The notes below the pieces were generated by a model. The model searched no databases, was not told the DNA's origin, and saw nothing but the letters and a program-made list of their open reading frames with translations. Positions 1 through 5,860 of a stretch of 7,122 nt of DNA are shown piece after piece; within the stretch, counting starts at the first letter, position 1; the number at the start of each line of letters is the position of its first letter. The DNA is taken from the NCBI GenBank assembly GCA_030833025.1, contig JAURHZ010000121.1:1-7122 (forward strand). The letters are read 5' to 3'. The DNA is from Armatimonadota bacterium (GTDB lineage: Bacteria; Armatimonadota; Armatimonadia; Armatimonadales; Armatimonadaceae). Position numbers and translations under genes: made by a program.

Positions 1-1179
1 TGCCTTGTCCGGGAGGAAGCGTTCCGTGATGTAGCGGCTTGAGAGCAGAACAGCAGCCTTTATGGCTTCTTCGGTGATCTTGACCTGATGATGTTGTTCA
101 TACTTAGGTCGCAGACCTTCGAGGATTGCGATGGTGTCGGGTAGGGATGGTTCGCCCACATACACTGGCTGAAAACGACGCTCAAGTGCGGCATCCTTTT
201 CGATGTACTTTCGGTACTCATTTATCGTCGTCGCACCGATGCACTGGAGCTCGCCTCGTGCAAGGGCTGGCTTGAGGAGATTGGATGCATCCAATGAGCC
301 TTCGGCTGCTCCTGCACCAACGACTGTGTGTAGCTCATCAATAAAGAGCACGATTTGGCCGGCGGCTTCCCGGACGGCATCCACGACGCCTTTCAAGCGC
401 TCTTCGAACTCACCGCGGAACTTCGCGCCAGCGATTAAGGCCCCAAGGTCAAGTGTTAGTAATGTCTTCCCGCGCAGGGCTTCCGGAACAGCACCATCGA
501 CAATTTTTTGGGCAAGTCCTTCGACGATAGCCGTTTTCCCAACGCCAGGATCGCCAATCAACACTGGGTTGTTTTTGCTGCGTCGTGCAAGAACCTGAAT
601 GACGCGATCGACTTCTTCACCACGTCCAATGACTGGGTCAATTCGACCATCTTTAGCGAGCGCCGTAAGGTCACGCGTGTATTTGCCGAGTATCGATGTT
701 GCGGCATCAGCCGTAGGTGAGTCAGACCTGCTCCCTTTGCGTAGCTGCGCGAGCGCTTGGTAGATGCGCTCTATATCTACCCGCTGTGTGGAGAGAGCTC
801 GGGAGGATGCGGAATCACCTTCTTTGATGATGGCAATGAAGATATGCTCGACGCCAACAAATTCATCGCGTAGGCGCTGGGCTTCACTCTCAGCAATGTC
901 CAGGATTCGCTTCATCCGTGGCGTGATGTAAATTTGCTGCTCGCGCCCTCCGGTTGTTTGAGTCCGGGATGTTGATGCGAGGTTTGTTTCGACGACTCGC
1001 TTTACAGCAGGGATGTCCGTATTGAGATGCGTGAGAAGTTTGGTGACGATGCCATCCGTATCCTCCAACATGGCAATGAGCAAGTGCTCAGTATCAAGCT
1101 GGGAATGCTTATAGCGTCTGAGAATATTTTGTGCATCGGACATCATGTCCTTTGCGCGATCGGTGTAATTTTCTAGCAT
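1..1179 (-). CDS. clpB: ClpB disaggregase, N-terminal 393 residues (cut by window edge)
   Basis: AAA+ (HSP100) chaperone that pulls proteins out of aggregates with ATP, working with DnaK, DnaJ and small heat-shock proteins in the cytoplasm. The reverse strand reads open from ATG at 1179 to the left edge (393 codons). Visible in order: a Clp N-domain with two repeats (about residues 1-70 and 80-145), a linker, then the first nucleotide-binding domain with Walker A GDPGVGKT (209-216), pore loop GAKFRGEFEE (251-260), Walker B VLFIDE (277-282), sensor-1 GATT (315-318) and arginine-finger segment ALERRFQP (331-338). The NBD1 wording, including IEKDAALERRFQPV, is ClpB-like. The middle domain that would separate ClpB from ClpC beyond doubt lies outside the window. 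GGAG sits eight bases before the ATG. The gene follows hspR by 42 bases with no visible promoter or HspR operator between them, so cotranscription is likely. The Walker A aspartate replaces the commoner glutamate. Confidence 0.95.
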   Translation of the reverse strand, partial: MLENYTDRAKDMMSDAQNILRRYKHSQLDTEHLLIAMLEDTDGIVTKLLTHLNTDIPAVKRVVETNLASTSRTQTTGGREQQIYITPRMKRILDIAESEAQRLRDEFVGVEHIFIAIIKEGDSASSRALSTQRVDIERIYQALAQLRKGSRSDSPTADAATSILGKYTRDLTALAKDGRIDPVIGRGEEVDRVIQVLARRSKNNPVLIGDPGVGKTAIVEGLAQKIVDGAVPEALRGKTLLTLDLGALIAGAKFRGEFEERLKGVVDAVREAAGQIVLFIDELHTVVGAGAAEGSLDASNLLKPALARGELQCIGATTINEYRKYIEKDAALERRFQPVYVGEPSLPDTIAILEGLRPKYEQHHQVKITEEAIKAAVLLSSRYITERFLPDKA

Positions 1180-1221
1180 TGTGTGTTCTCCGTATGCATA
1201 CCGATCGTTTCGTGTCGGATG

Positions 1222-1539
1222 CTATTCGTACTGTCGAAGCCGGCCGATTAGGTAATCACGCTCAGCTTCAAGACCATCCAATCGTTCTTTCAAACCGAGG
1301 ATAATCTCGACTCCGGCGAGATTGACGCCTAAGTCTGTGAGGGCCTGTATTTGCCGGACACGCTGGACGTCATGGTCGGAATACAGGCGATTTTTGCCTA
1401 CCCGCTGTGGGGTAACCAATCCGAGGCGCTCGTACATGCGTAGCGTTTGTGGATGAAGGGGTTCATCTGGCTTCTCTATACGTATCAGTTTTGCTGCGAT
1501 ACTGATCGTGTAGAGTGGCTCGTTACCGTTTCCTGTCAC
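1222..1539 (-). CDS. hspR: HspR-type MerR-family heat-shock repressor
   Basis: Predicted repressor of the chaperone operon. In Streptomyces, HspR binds inverted repeats called HAIR with DnaK as co-repressor; that role here is by homology. The 105-residue protein starts with GTG at 1539. It has an N-terminal winged helix-turn-helix with the HspR signature HPQTLRMYERLGLVTP (29-44), wing residues near 45-53, the segment GVNLAGVEIIL (71-81) and a short charged C-terminal helix (82-103) that could form the dimer coiled coil. The GTG start overlaps the dnaJ stop (GTGA), and GAGG lies seven bases upstream inside dnaJ. Oddity: between AAKL and HPQTLR there are ten residues (IRIEKPDEPL), where the HspR proteins I recall have about three, so the turn between the first and recognition helices looks enlarged. 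Other MerR regulators are possible, but the HPQTLR and NLAG motifs and the operon strongly favour HspR. Confidence 0.92.
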   Translation of the reverse strand: MTGNGNEPLYTISIAAKLIRIEKPDEPLHPQTLRMYERLGLVTPQRVGKNRLYSDHDVQRVRQIQALTDLGVNLAGVEIILGLKERLDGLEAERDYLIGRLRQYE

Positions 1540-2498
1540 TTGTCATCCTCAAGTGCTGCTATCAGCTCATCGATGGCTGACCGCTGCCGGGTAGTCAAGT
1601 TCTTTGGAACTTCTATTTTGATTCGGACAAGCATGTCACCGCGCGGATTTCCGGCACCTTTCGTCATCCCGTGACCGCTAATCCGCAGCTGTTGTCCGCC
1701 TTGTGTCCCAGCGGGTAGACGCAGTGTCTTACGCTCACCTGATGGTGTAACAGCGGTGATTTCTCCGCCGATTGCACATGTTGTGAACGGAACGCTGACA
1801 TCGGTGATGAGGTTGTCTTCTTTCCTCTCAAAGCCGTACGGCGTGGTTATGTGTATCGTAGCGATGATTTCCGGACGATTGTTCGTTGCCGGGAGCCTGA
1901 GTTTCGCGCCATCCTTAATGCTTGCCGGAACATTAAATGTAATCGGCTGGCGTCCACCAACGATATTCAGTTGTCTGCTGACACCGCTAATGGCTTCAGT
2001 GATGGTGATGGTTACATCAACTTCCTGAGGAGCCGCAGCGCGTGGTGCGCGGTTGCCTCTTCCAAAGCCAGTCGCATCTTGGTTCATCCCCCCAAAAAGC
2101 GTTGAGAAGAGATCATTGAGATTCGTCGATCCACCAAGTGGGTCACCGACATCGTAGCGTACCCGCTGGCCGCCTCCGGCACCTGGGAATGGGGAACCGT
2201 AGCCACCGAATGGAGATCCTCCACCAAATCCGCCCTGTCCTGCGCCTGCTGTTTCCGCCTGACTCGCCGCACGCCATTGGTCACCAAAGCGATCATATGC
2301 GGAGCGCTTCTTTTCATCTGAGAGCACCTCATATGCTTCGCCAACCTGTTTGAACTTATCCTCGGCGGTTTTGTCATTTGGGTTGACATCTGGGTGGTAT
2401 TTTCTGGCTAGTTTTCGATACGCTGCCCGGACTTCTTTGCTGTCTGCCGTTTTGGAGACGCCTAGAATCGAGTAGTAGTCTTTGTATGATGGTCCCAT
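1536..2498 (-). CDS. dnaJ: DnaJ-type J-domain co-chaperone without zinc finger (CbpA-like)
   Basis: Co-chaperone that delivers substrates to DnaK and stimulates its ATPase. The 320-residue product has a J-domain (about 5-72) with the essential HPD at 35-37, a Gly/Phe-rich region (about 80-145) and a C-terminal two-barrel substrate domain (about 155-312; GFERKEDNL and LRLPAGTQGGQQLRISGHGM are recognisable). It has none of the four CXXCXGXG repeats of class A DnaJ, so it is a class B or CbpA-like protein, shorter than full DnaJ (about 375 residues). Start chosen at ATG 2498: AAGGAG lies ten bases upstream and MGPSYKDYYSILGV is a normal J-protein N-terminus. A longer frame to ATG 2573 runs through the terminator hairpin and adds 25 unrelated residues. 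Its stop overlaps hspR by four bases. Expression probably depends on read-through of the hairpin after hsp20, since no clear promoter is visible between them. Confidence 0.95.
   Translation of the reverse strand: MGPSYKDYYSILGVSKTADSKEVRAAYRKLARKYHPDVNPNDKTAEDKFKQVGEAYEVLSDEKKRSAYDRFGDQWRAASQAETAGAGQGGFGGGSPFGGYGSPFPGAGGGQRVRYDVGDPLGGSTNLNDLFSTLFGGMNQDATGFGRGNRAPRAAAPQEVDVTITITEAISGVSRQLNIVGGRQPITFNVPASIKDGAKLRLPATNNRPEIIATIHITTPYGFERKEDNLITDVSVPFTTCAIGGEITAVTPSGERKTLRLPAGTQGGQQLRISGHGMTKGAGNPRGDMLVRIKIEVPKNLTTRQRSAIDELIAALEDDK
1537..1555 (-). promoter_or_regulatory. Hairpin holding the hspR start codon (translational coupling)
   Basis: On the reverse strand CACTTG and CAAGTG form a perfect 6-bp inverted repeat around a 7-base loop, AGGATGA. 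The loop carries part of the hspR ribosome-binding site and the 3' arm contains its GTG start. The dnaJ stop codon overlaps that GTG. A ribosome finishing dnaJ would melt the stem, so hspR translation may depend on dnaJ translation. The repeat is certain; the function is inferred. The CTTG/CAAG spacing does not fit a HAIR operator. Confidence 0.45.
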
Positions 2499-2541
2499 AT
2501 GCTCAATTCTCCTTAGTCCAATGATGTAACCCTGAGGGCTG

Positions 2542-2571
2542 AAAAAGCCGTGGGTGGGGCCCACCCACGGC
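2542..2571 (-). terminator. Rho-independent terminator or attenuator between hsp20 and dnaJ
   Basis: On the reverse strand an 11-bp perfect GC-rich stem (2547-2571, arms GCCGTGGGTGG and CCACCCACGGC, 3-base loop) is followed directly by TTTTTC. It begins 18 bases after the hsp20 stop and ends 43 bases before the dnaJ start. This is the textbook layout of an intrinsic terminator. Because dnaJ, hspR and clpB follow on the same strand without an evident promoter, it may act as a partial terminator that lowers their expression. The opposite strand lacks a T-run after the stem. Confidence 0.82.
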
Positions 2572-2588
2572 ATGTGAATCGCAAGCTT

Positions 2589-2990
2589 TTAGTTGATTGC
2601 GATGCGCTTTACTTTGGACTCCTCCGCCTTTGGGAGAGCGATTTCCAGAATACCTTTGTCGAATGCAGCGGTCACAGCATTGCCATCCACAGGTAATGGG
2701 AGCTGAAAGGTTCGCGCAAACGTTCCGGTTGAGCGTTCGGCGACCAAGGAACGATGCTCGGCATCCGTATCCGGGTATGCCCCGTGGATGCTCACGGTCC
2801 GGCCCTGAACATCTACATTGACATGCTCTCCAGAAAGGCCGGGGAGCTCAACCGTGATGTGGTAAGTGCCATCGGTTTCGCCGATATTGACAGCCGGCGC
2901 TTGTGGGGCTGCCAGCGATCTCAACAAAGATGAGCCACTCAGCGCATCTAATGTGCGCGCATCTGGTGCTGCAAAATGTGTGAATTTCAT
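2589..2990 (-). CDS. Small heat-shock protein, Hsp20 / alpha-crystallin family
   Basis: ATP-independent holdase that binds unfolding proteins and keeps them ready for DnaK and ClpB. The 133-residue product has a short N-terminal arm (1-30), an alpha-crystallin domain (about 31-121) with VELPGLSGEHVNVDV, FARTFQLPLP (91-100) and the signature AAFDKGILEIALPK (108-121), and an I-x-I motif at 130-132 that in the family docks neighbouring subunits in oligomers. Start set at ATG 2990: AAGGAG lies ten bases upstream; a longer in-frame start at 3047 lies inside an intergenic hairpin and adds 19 basic, non-homologous residues. It stands 77 bases after dnaK and ahead of a terminator-like hairpin. Many HspR-controlled operons carry grpE in this position. 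The N-terminal arm is short for the family, which may limit oligomer size. Confidence 0.94.
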   Translation of the reverse strand: MKFTHFAAPDARTLDALSGSSLLRSLAAPQAPAVNIGETDGTYHITVELPGLSGEHVNVDVQGRTVSIHGAYPDTDAEHRSLVAERSTGTFARTFQLPLPVDGNAVTAAFDKGILEIALPKAEESKVKRIAIN

Positions 2991-3021
2991 TGATTGTGTT
3001 CTCCTTTTCCCTCGTTGGGGA

Positions 3022-3047
3022 GTGCCGGACACTTTTGCGCCCGGCAC
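3022..3047 (-). promoter_or_regulatory. Intercistronic RNA hairpin after dnaK
   Basis: In the dnaK-hsp20 gap, 20 bases past the dnaK stop, the leftward transcript can form an 11-bp stem with a 4-base AAAA loop (arms GTGCCGGGCGC and GTGTCCGGCAC). Two of the pairs are G-U in the leftward RNA but would be A-C mismatches in the rightward RNA, so the structure fits the coding direction. No T-run follows, so it is not a standard terminator. A role in protecting the dnaK 3' end, RNA processing or separating expression levels is inferred. Confidence 0.6.
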
Positions 3048-3067
3048 ATTGATTGTGGGACTAGGGC

Positions 3068-4900
3068 TTACTTGCCTTCGTCGACCACTTCGGCATCGAT
3101 GACGTCGTCATCGGCTCCGCCTGATTGCTGACCGGCATCTGCAGGAGCACCAGCAGCAGCTGCTTCTTCATTTTGCTTGTAGAGACGCTCTGCGAGCGTG
3201 AAGCTAGCCGTTTGCAGGTCACCAAATGCCGTGTCGTATCCATCAAGGGTCTCGCTGCTCAACGCGGTGCGGAGAGCTTCGATTTTGCCATTGATGTCTG
3301 TCTTCTCTTCTTCGGTTGCCTTGTCACCAAGATCCTTGATGGTTCGCTCTACGGAATAGATCAGCTGGTCACCTTGGTTACGCTTTTCAGCAAGCTCACG
3401 CTGCTTCTTGTCCTCATCGGCATGCGCGGCAGCTTCCTTGACCATCTTGTCGACTTCGTCCTTGTTCAGGTTGGATGATCCCGTTACGGTGATCTTCTGT
3501 TCCTTGCCGGTTCCTTCATCCCGTGCGGAGACGGAGAGGATACCGTTGGCATCGATGTCGAATGTGACCTTGATCTTCGGGACTCCACGTGGAGCTGGTG
3601 GGAGACCGGAGAGCTCGAAGTCACCGAGCATCTTGTTGTGGGATGCAATCTCGCGCTCGCCCTGGCAGACCTTGACGTGAACGCTTGTCTGACCATCGGC
3701 TGCCGTCGAGAAAACTTCTTCCTTACGGGTTGGGATGGTGGTGTTGCGGTCAATCAGCTTGGTCATGACACCGCCAAGTGTTTCGATACCGAGGGAGAGA
3801 GGAGTGACATCGAGGAGGACGACATCTTTAACTTCTCCGCCAAGAACACCAGCTTGGATGGCTGCACCAACGGCGACAACCTCATCGGGGTTGACACTGC
3901 GGTTTGGCTCTTTGCCAATCATCTTGCGGACCTGCTCCTGCACTGCAGGGATACGGGTCGATCCACCGACGAGGATAACTTCATCGATATCGGATGCGGA
4001 CAGCTTTGCATCACGCAGGGCCTGATTGACCGACTCTGCCGTGCGCTCAACGAGGTCACGTGTTAGGTCATCAAACTTTGCACGGGTTAGGTTGACATCG
4101 AGGTGCAAAGGACCATCTTGGCTAGCTGTGATGAACGGAAGGTTTACATTGGTGGTAACCGATGCCGACAGTTCAATCTTTGCCTTCTCAGCCGCTTCCT
4201 TGAGGCGCTGAGCCGCTTGCTTGTCCTTGCGAAGGTCGATTCCGTTTTCTTTTTGGAATTCAGCCGCAAGGAACTCGATGATTCTGTGGTCAAAGTCATC
4301 GCCACCGAGGCTTGTATCGCCGCTGGTTGACTTAACTTCGAAGACGCCATCTCCAACTTCGAGAATCGAGACATCGAAGGTTCCACCGCCGAGGTCATAA
4401 ACCAGAATGGTCTCGTTGTTCTTTTTGTCCAGGCCATAGGCAAGCGCAGCTGCGGTTGGTTCGTTGATAATACGGAGGACTTTAAGGCCTGCGATTTCAC
4501 CGGCATTCTTTGTAGCCGTGCGCTGGGAGTCATTAAAGTAAGCAGGCACGGTGATGACGGCTGCGGTGACGGACTCACCGAGGTAAGCCTCGGCATCAGT
4601 CTTCAGCTTTTGAAGAATCATCGCAGAGATCTGCTCTGGTGAGTACGGGGTTCCATCGATGGTGTTTCGGTGGTCGGTTCCCATGTAGCGCTTAATCGAG
4701 ATCAGGGTGCGGTCTGGGTTTACGACAGCTTGGCGCTTCGCAGGTGCGCCAACGAGGCGGTCACCGGTCTTGGAGAAGCCCACAATCGATGGGGTGGTTC
4801 GTGCACCCTCTGCATTGGCGATAACGACTGGCTCTCCGCCTTCGAGTACGGAAACGCATGAGTTCGTCGTTCCGAGGTCAATTCCTACTGTTTTTGGCAT
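3068..4900 (-). CDS. dnaK: Hsp70 chaperone DnaK
   Basis: ATP-driven Hsp70 that binds exposed hydrophobic segments, refolds proteins with DnaJ and a nucleotide exchange factor, and hands aggregates to ClpB. Complete, 610 residues. ATPase domain 1-355 with phosphate-1 IDLGTTNS (7-14), VYDLGGGTFDVS (167-178) and adenosine-site VGGSTRIP (311-318); hydrophobic linker VKDVVLLDV (357-365); substrate-binding sheet and helical lid; then an Ala/Gly/Gln-rich tail ending in an acidic DDDVIDAEVVDEGK. The region near residues 70-90 lacks the roughly two-dozen-residue insert of E. coli-type DnaK, matching the Gram-positive form. The start is supported by AAGGAG nine bases upstream of ATG 4900 and by the canonical N-terminus. 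First gene of the leftward operon, behind a predicted promoter with two HspR-type operators. grpE is not in the operon and must be elsewhere if present. Confidence 0.99.
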   Translation of the reverse strand: MPKTVGIDLGTTNSCVSVLEGGEPVVIANAEGARTTPSIVGFSKTGDRLVGAPAKRQAVVNPDRTLISIKRYMGTDHRNTIDGTPYSPEQISAMILQKLKTDAEAYLGESVTAAVITVPAYFNDSQRTATKNAGEIAGLKVLRIINEPTAAALAYGLDKKNNETILVYDLGGGTFDVSILEVGDGVFEVKSTSGDTSLGGDDFDHRIIEFLAAEFQKENGIDLRKDKQAAQRLKEAAEKAKIELSASVTTNVNLPFITASQDGPLHLDVNLTRAKFDDLTRDLVERTAESVNQALRDAKLSASDIDEVILVGGSTRIPAVQEQVRKMIGKEPNRSVNPDEVVAVGAAIQAGVLGGEVKDVVLLDVTPLSLGIETLGGVMTKLIDRNTTIPTRKEEVFSTAADGQTSVHVKVCQGEREIASHNKMLGDFELSGLPPAPRGVPKIKVTFDIDANGILSVSARDEGTGKEQKITVTGSSNLNKDEVDKMVKEAAAHADEDKKQRELAEKRNQGDQLIYSVERTIKDLGDKATEEEKTDINGKIEALRTALSSETLDGYDTAFGDLQTASFTLAERLYKQNEEAAAAGAPADAGQQSGGADDDVIDAEVVDEGK

Positions 4901-4933
4901 AGTGGCTCTCTCCTTGCTATTGTCGCTTTGTCG

Positions 4934-4954
4934 TTGGTGTCAAAGAGACTCAAT
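4934..4954. promoter_or_regulatory. HAIR-like HspR operator 2 (downstream of the dnaK promoter)
   Basis: On the plus strand TTGGTGT-N7-ACTCAAT matches the HAIR consensus CTTGAGT-N7-ACTCAAG at 10 of 14 arm positions with the exact 7-base spacer; the right arm matches 6 of 7. It would lie just downstream of the predicted dnaK transcription start, where a bound repressor blocks elongation or open-complex formation. The match is imperfect, so confidence rests on position and on hspR in the same operon. Confidence 0.55.
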
Positions 4955-4968
4955 TCGTGCGATGTTGT

Positions 4969-4997
4969 ATTCTTTCATGTGAGTGTAATGATGTCAA
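4969..4997 (-). promoter_or_regulatory. Predicted sigma-A-type promoter of the chaperone operon
   Basis: The reverse strand reads TTGACA (4992-4997, perfect -35), a 17-base spacer, then AAGAAT (4969-4974, 4 of 6 with TATAAT). Transcription would start near 4962, giving a leader of about 60 bases before dnaK. HspR regulons use the housekeeping sigma factor and repression, which fits a strong -35 covered by an operator. The -10 match is moderate. Confidence 0.55.
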
Positions 4998-4998
4998 G
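4978..4998. promoter_or_regulatory. HAIR-like HspR operator 1 (overlapping the dnaK -35)
   Basis: The reverse strand reads CTTGACA-N7-ACTCACA, matching the HAIR consensus CTTGAGT-N7-ACTCAAG at 10 of 14 arm positions with the exact 7-base spacer. The left arm contains the predicted TTGACA box and the rest fills the promoter spacer, so HspR binding here would exclude RNA polymerase. Its centre is 44 bp, about four helical turns, from operator 2, which would place two dimers on the same face. Function is inferred. Confidence 0.6.
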
Positions 4999-5066
4999 TA
5001 AGTGAATGGAAAATATTCTTCTCAGGGGTTAAACCTAGGACTTATTCTGGTTTGTACGCATCAGGA

Positions 5067-5072
5067 TATACT
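5067..5072 (+). promoter_or_regulatory. Predicted -10 box of the pyrK operon, leaderless
   Basis: TATACT matches TATAAT at 5 of 6 positions and ends five bases before the pyrK GTG, so transcription would begin at or next to the start codon. No good -35 is seen 16-18 bases upstream. The only ribosome-binding-site candidate, AGGA at 5063-5066, directly abuts the -10 and would not be in such a transcript. An upstream promoter using that AGGA is the alternative. Confidence 0.45.
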
Positions 5073-5077
5073 TTGGT

Positions 5078-5860
5078 GTGATTAAAAAGGAAGCTGCGCA
5101 GGTTGTCTCTGTAACACCACTTTCTGCGCCTAGGCACTTTGTGCTGACTATGAAGAGTGCCCATCTGGCCTCGCATTCCCGCCCGGGACATTTCATCGCC
5201 GTTGCCGCTGACACAGGATCGGCGATTCTCCGGAAACCTTTTTCGGTCTACACCGTGAACCCTAGCGCTGGTGAAATATCAATCCTGTTCTCTGTGTACG
5301 GACCGACGACTACGGCGATGTCCAGGATGCTTCCTGGCGATACGATCGATGTTCTTGGCCCTCTCGGAGGTCGAGTGTTCAATCCTGAACCAGTAATCGG
5401 CTGTCACCACATCCTTGTTGGTGGGGGATATGGAGTTCCACCACTCAATTATTTGGCCAAGTCAATCCGTGCAGTTGCACCTGATACCAAGGTTACGGTG
5501 ATTATCGGCGCACGGAGCGCAAATCTTCTGGTAGGCGATGATGGGCTCGCAGCTGCGGGTGTGGATGTCATATATTGCACCGATGATGGAAGCACCGGGG
5601 TACATGGACGGGTTACAGATGCCCTCCTTCCGCTGCTACAAGAGGATGCTCGCGTTTACACATGTGGGCCGACACCGATGATGAAAGCTGTTGGGGAGCT
5701 CAGTGAAGCGCACAATGTGGATTGTCAGGTTTCACTCGAGACCTTCATGCCATGTGGTGTTGGTATCTGCGTTGGGTGTGTAGTAAAGAAGCGCGATGGA
5801 GTGTATTCACGCACCTGTACCGACGGACCGGTTTATCCCGGCTGCGAGGTGGCATGGTGA
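5078..5860 (+). CDS. pyrK: Dihydroorotate dehydrogenase B, electron-transfer subunit PyrK
   Basis: FAD and [2Fe-2S] subunit that passes electrons from PyrD's FMN to NAD+ in the fourth step of UMP synthesis; cytoplasmic heterotetramer with PyrD. Complete at 260 residues. N-terminal FAD barrel with RKPFSVY (52-58), NAD-binding domain with VGGGYGVPPL (114-123) and CGPTPMM (196-202), and a C-terminal cluster motif with C226, C231, C234 and C247 (CX4CX2CX12C), all four ligands present. The start is GTG 5078: the N-terminus then aligns with the family and no better upstream in-frame start is seen. The ribosome-binding site is poor (AGGA eleven bases away), while a -10-like TATACT sits five bases upstream, suggesting a leaderless message. 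Its 3' end overlaps pyrD by seven bases, or four if pyrD starts at GTG 5857. It diverges from dnaK across 177 bp. No PyrR-type attenuator is visible. Confidence 0.96.
   Translation: MIKKEAAQVVSVTPLSAPRHFVLTMKSAHLASHSRPGHFIAVAADTGSAILRKPFSVYTVNPSAGEISILFSVYGPTTTAMSRMLPGDTIDVLGPLGGRVFNPEPVIGCHHILVGGGYGVPPLNYLAKSIRAVAPDTKVTVIIGARSANLLVGDDGLAAAGVDVIYCTDDGSTGVHGRVTDALLPLLQEDARVYTCGPTPMMKAVGELSEAHNVDCQVSLETFMPCGVGICVGCVVKKRDGVYSRTCTDGPVYPGCEVAW

Noticed and set aside
203..598. Plus-strand open frame opposite clpB
   Set aside because: It is antisense to the conserved ClpB ATPase domain, has no homology that I recognise, and reflects codon bias of the real gene. The same holds for the frames opposite dnaK, dnaJ and pyrD.
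1192..1201. Perfect 10-bp palindrome GTATGCATAC between hspR and clpB
   Set aside because: Too short to tell from chance, does not resemble HAIR, and no promoter elements are visible around it.
2530..2538. Small palindrome CCCTGAGGG in the dnaJ leader
   Set aside because: A 4-bp stem with a one-base loop is not a plausible RNA structure, although one more G-U and one A-U pair could extend it.
2499..2573. 25-residue N-terminal extension of DnaJ starting at ATG 2573
   Set aside because: The ATG lies at the edge of the terminator hairpin, the extra residues match no J-protein, and ATG 2498 has a good AAGGAG site and the canonical N-terminus.
2991..3047. 19-residue N-terminal extension of Hsp20 starting at 3047
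   Set aside because: It begins inside an intergenic hairpin and encodes basic residues unlike the family; ATG 2990 has AAGGAG ten bases upstream.
5030..5039. GGTTAAACC and CCTAGG palindromes upstream of pyrK as operators
   Set aside because: Short, AT-biased and not matching any pyrimidine regulator site I know.
5722..5853. Upstream start for pyrD inside pyrK
   Set aside because: The added residues are a shifted reading of the pyrK iron-sulfur region and are not found in PyrD proteins.
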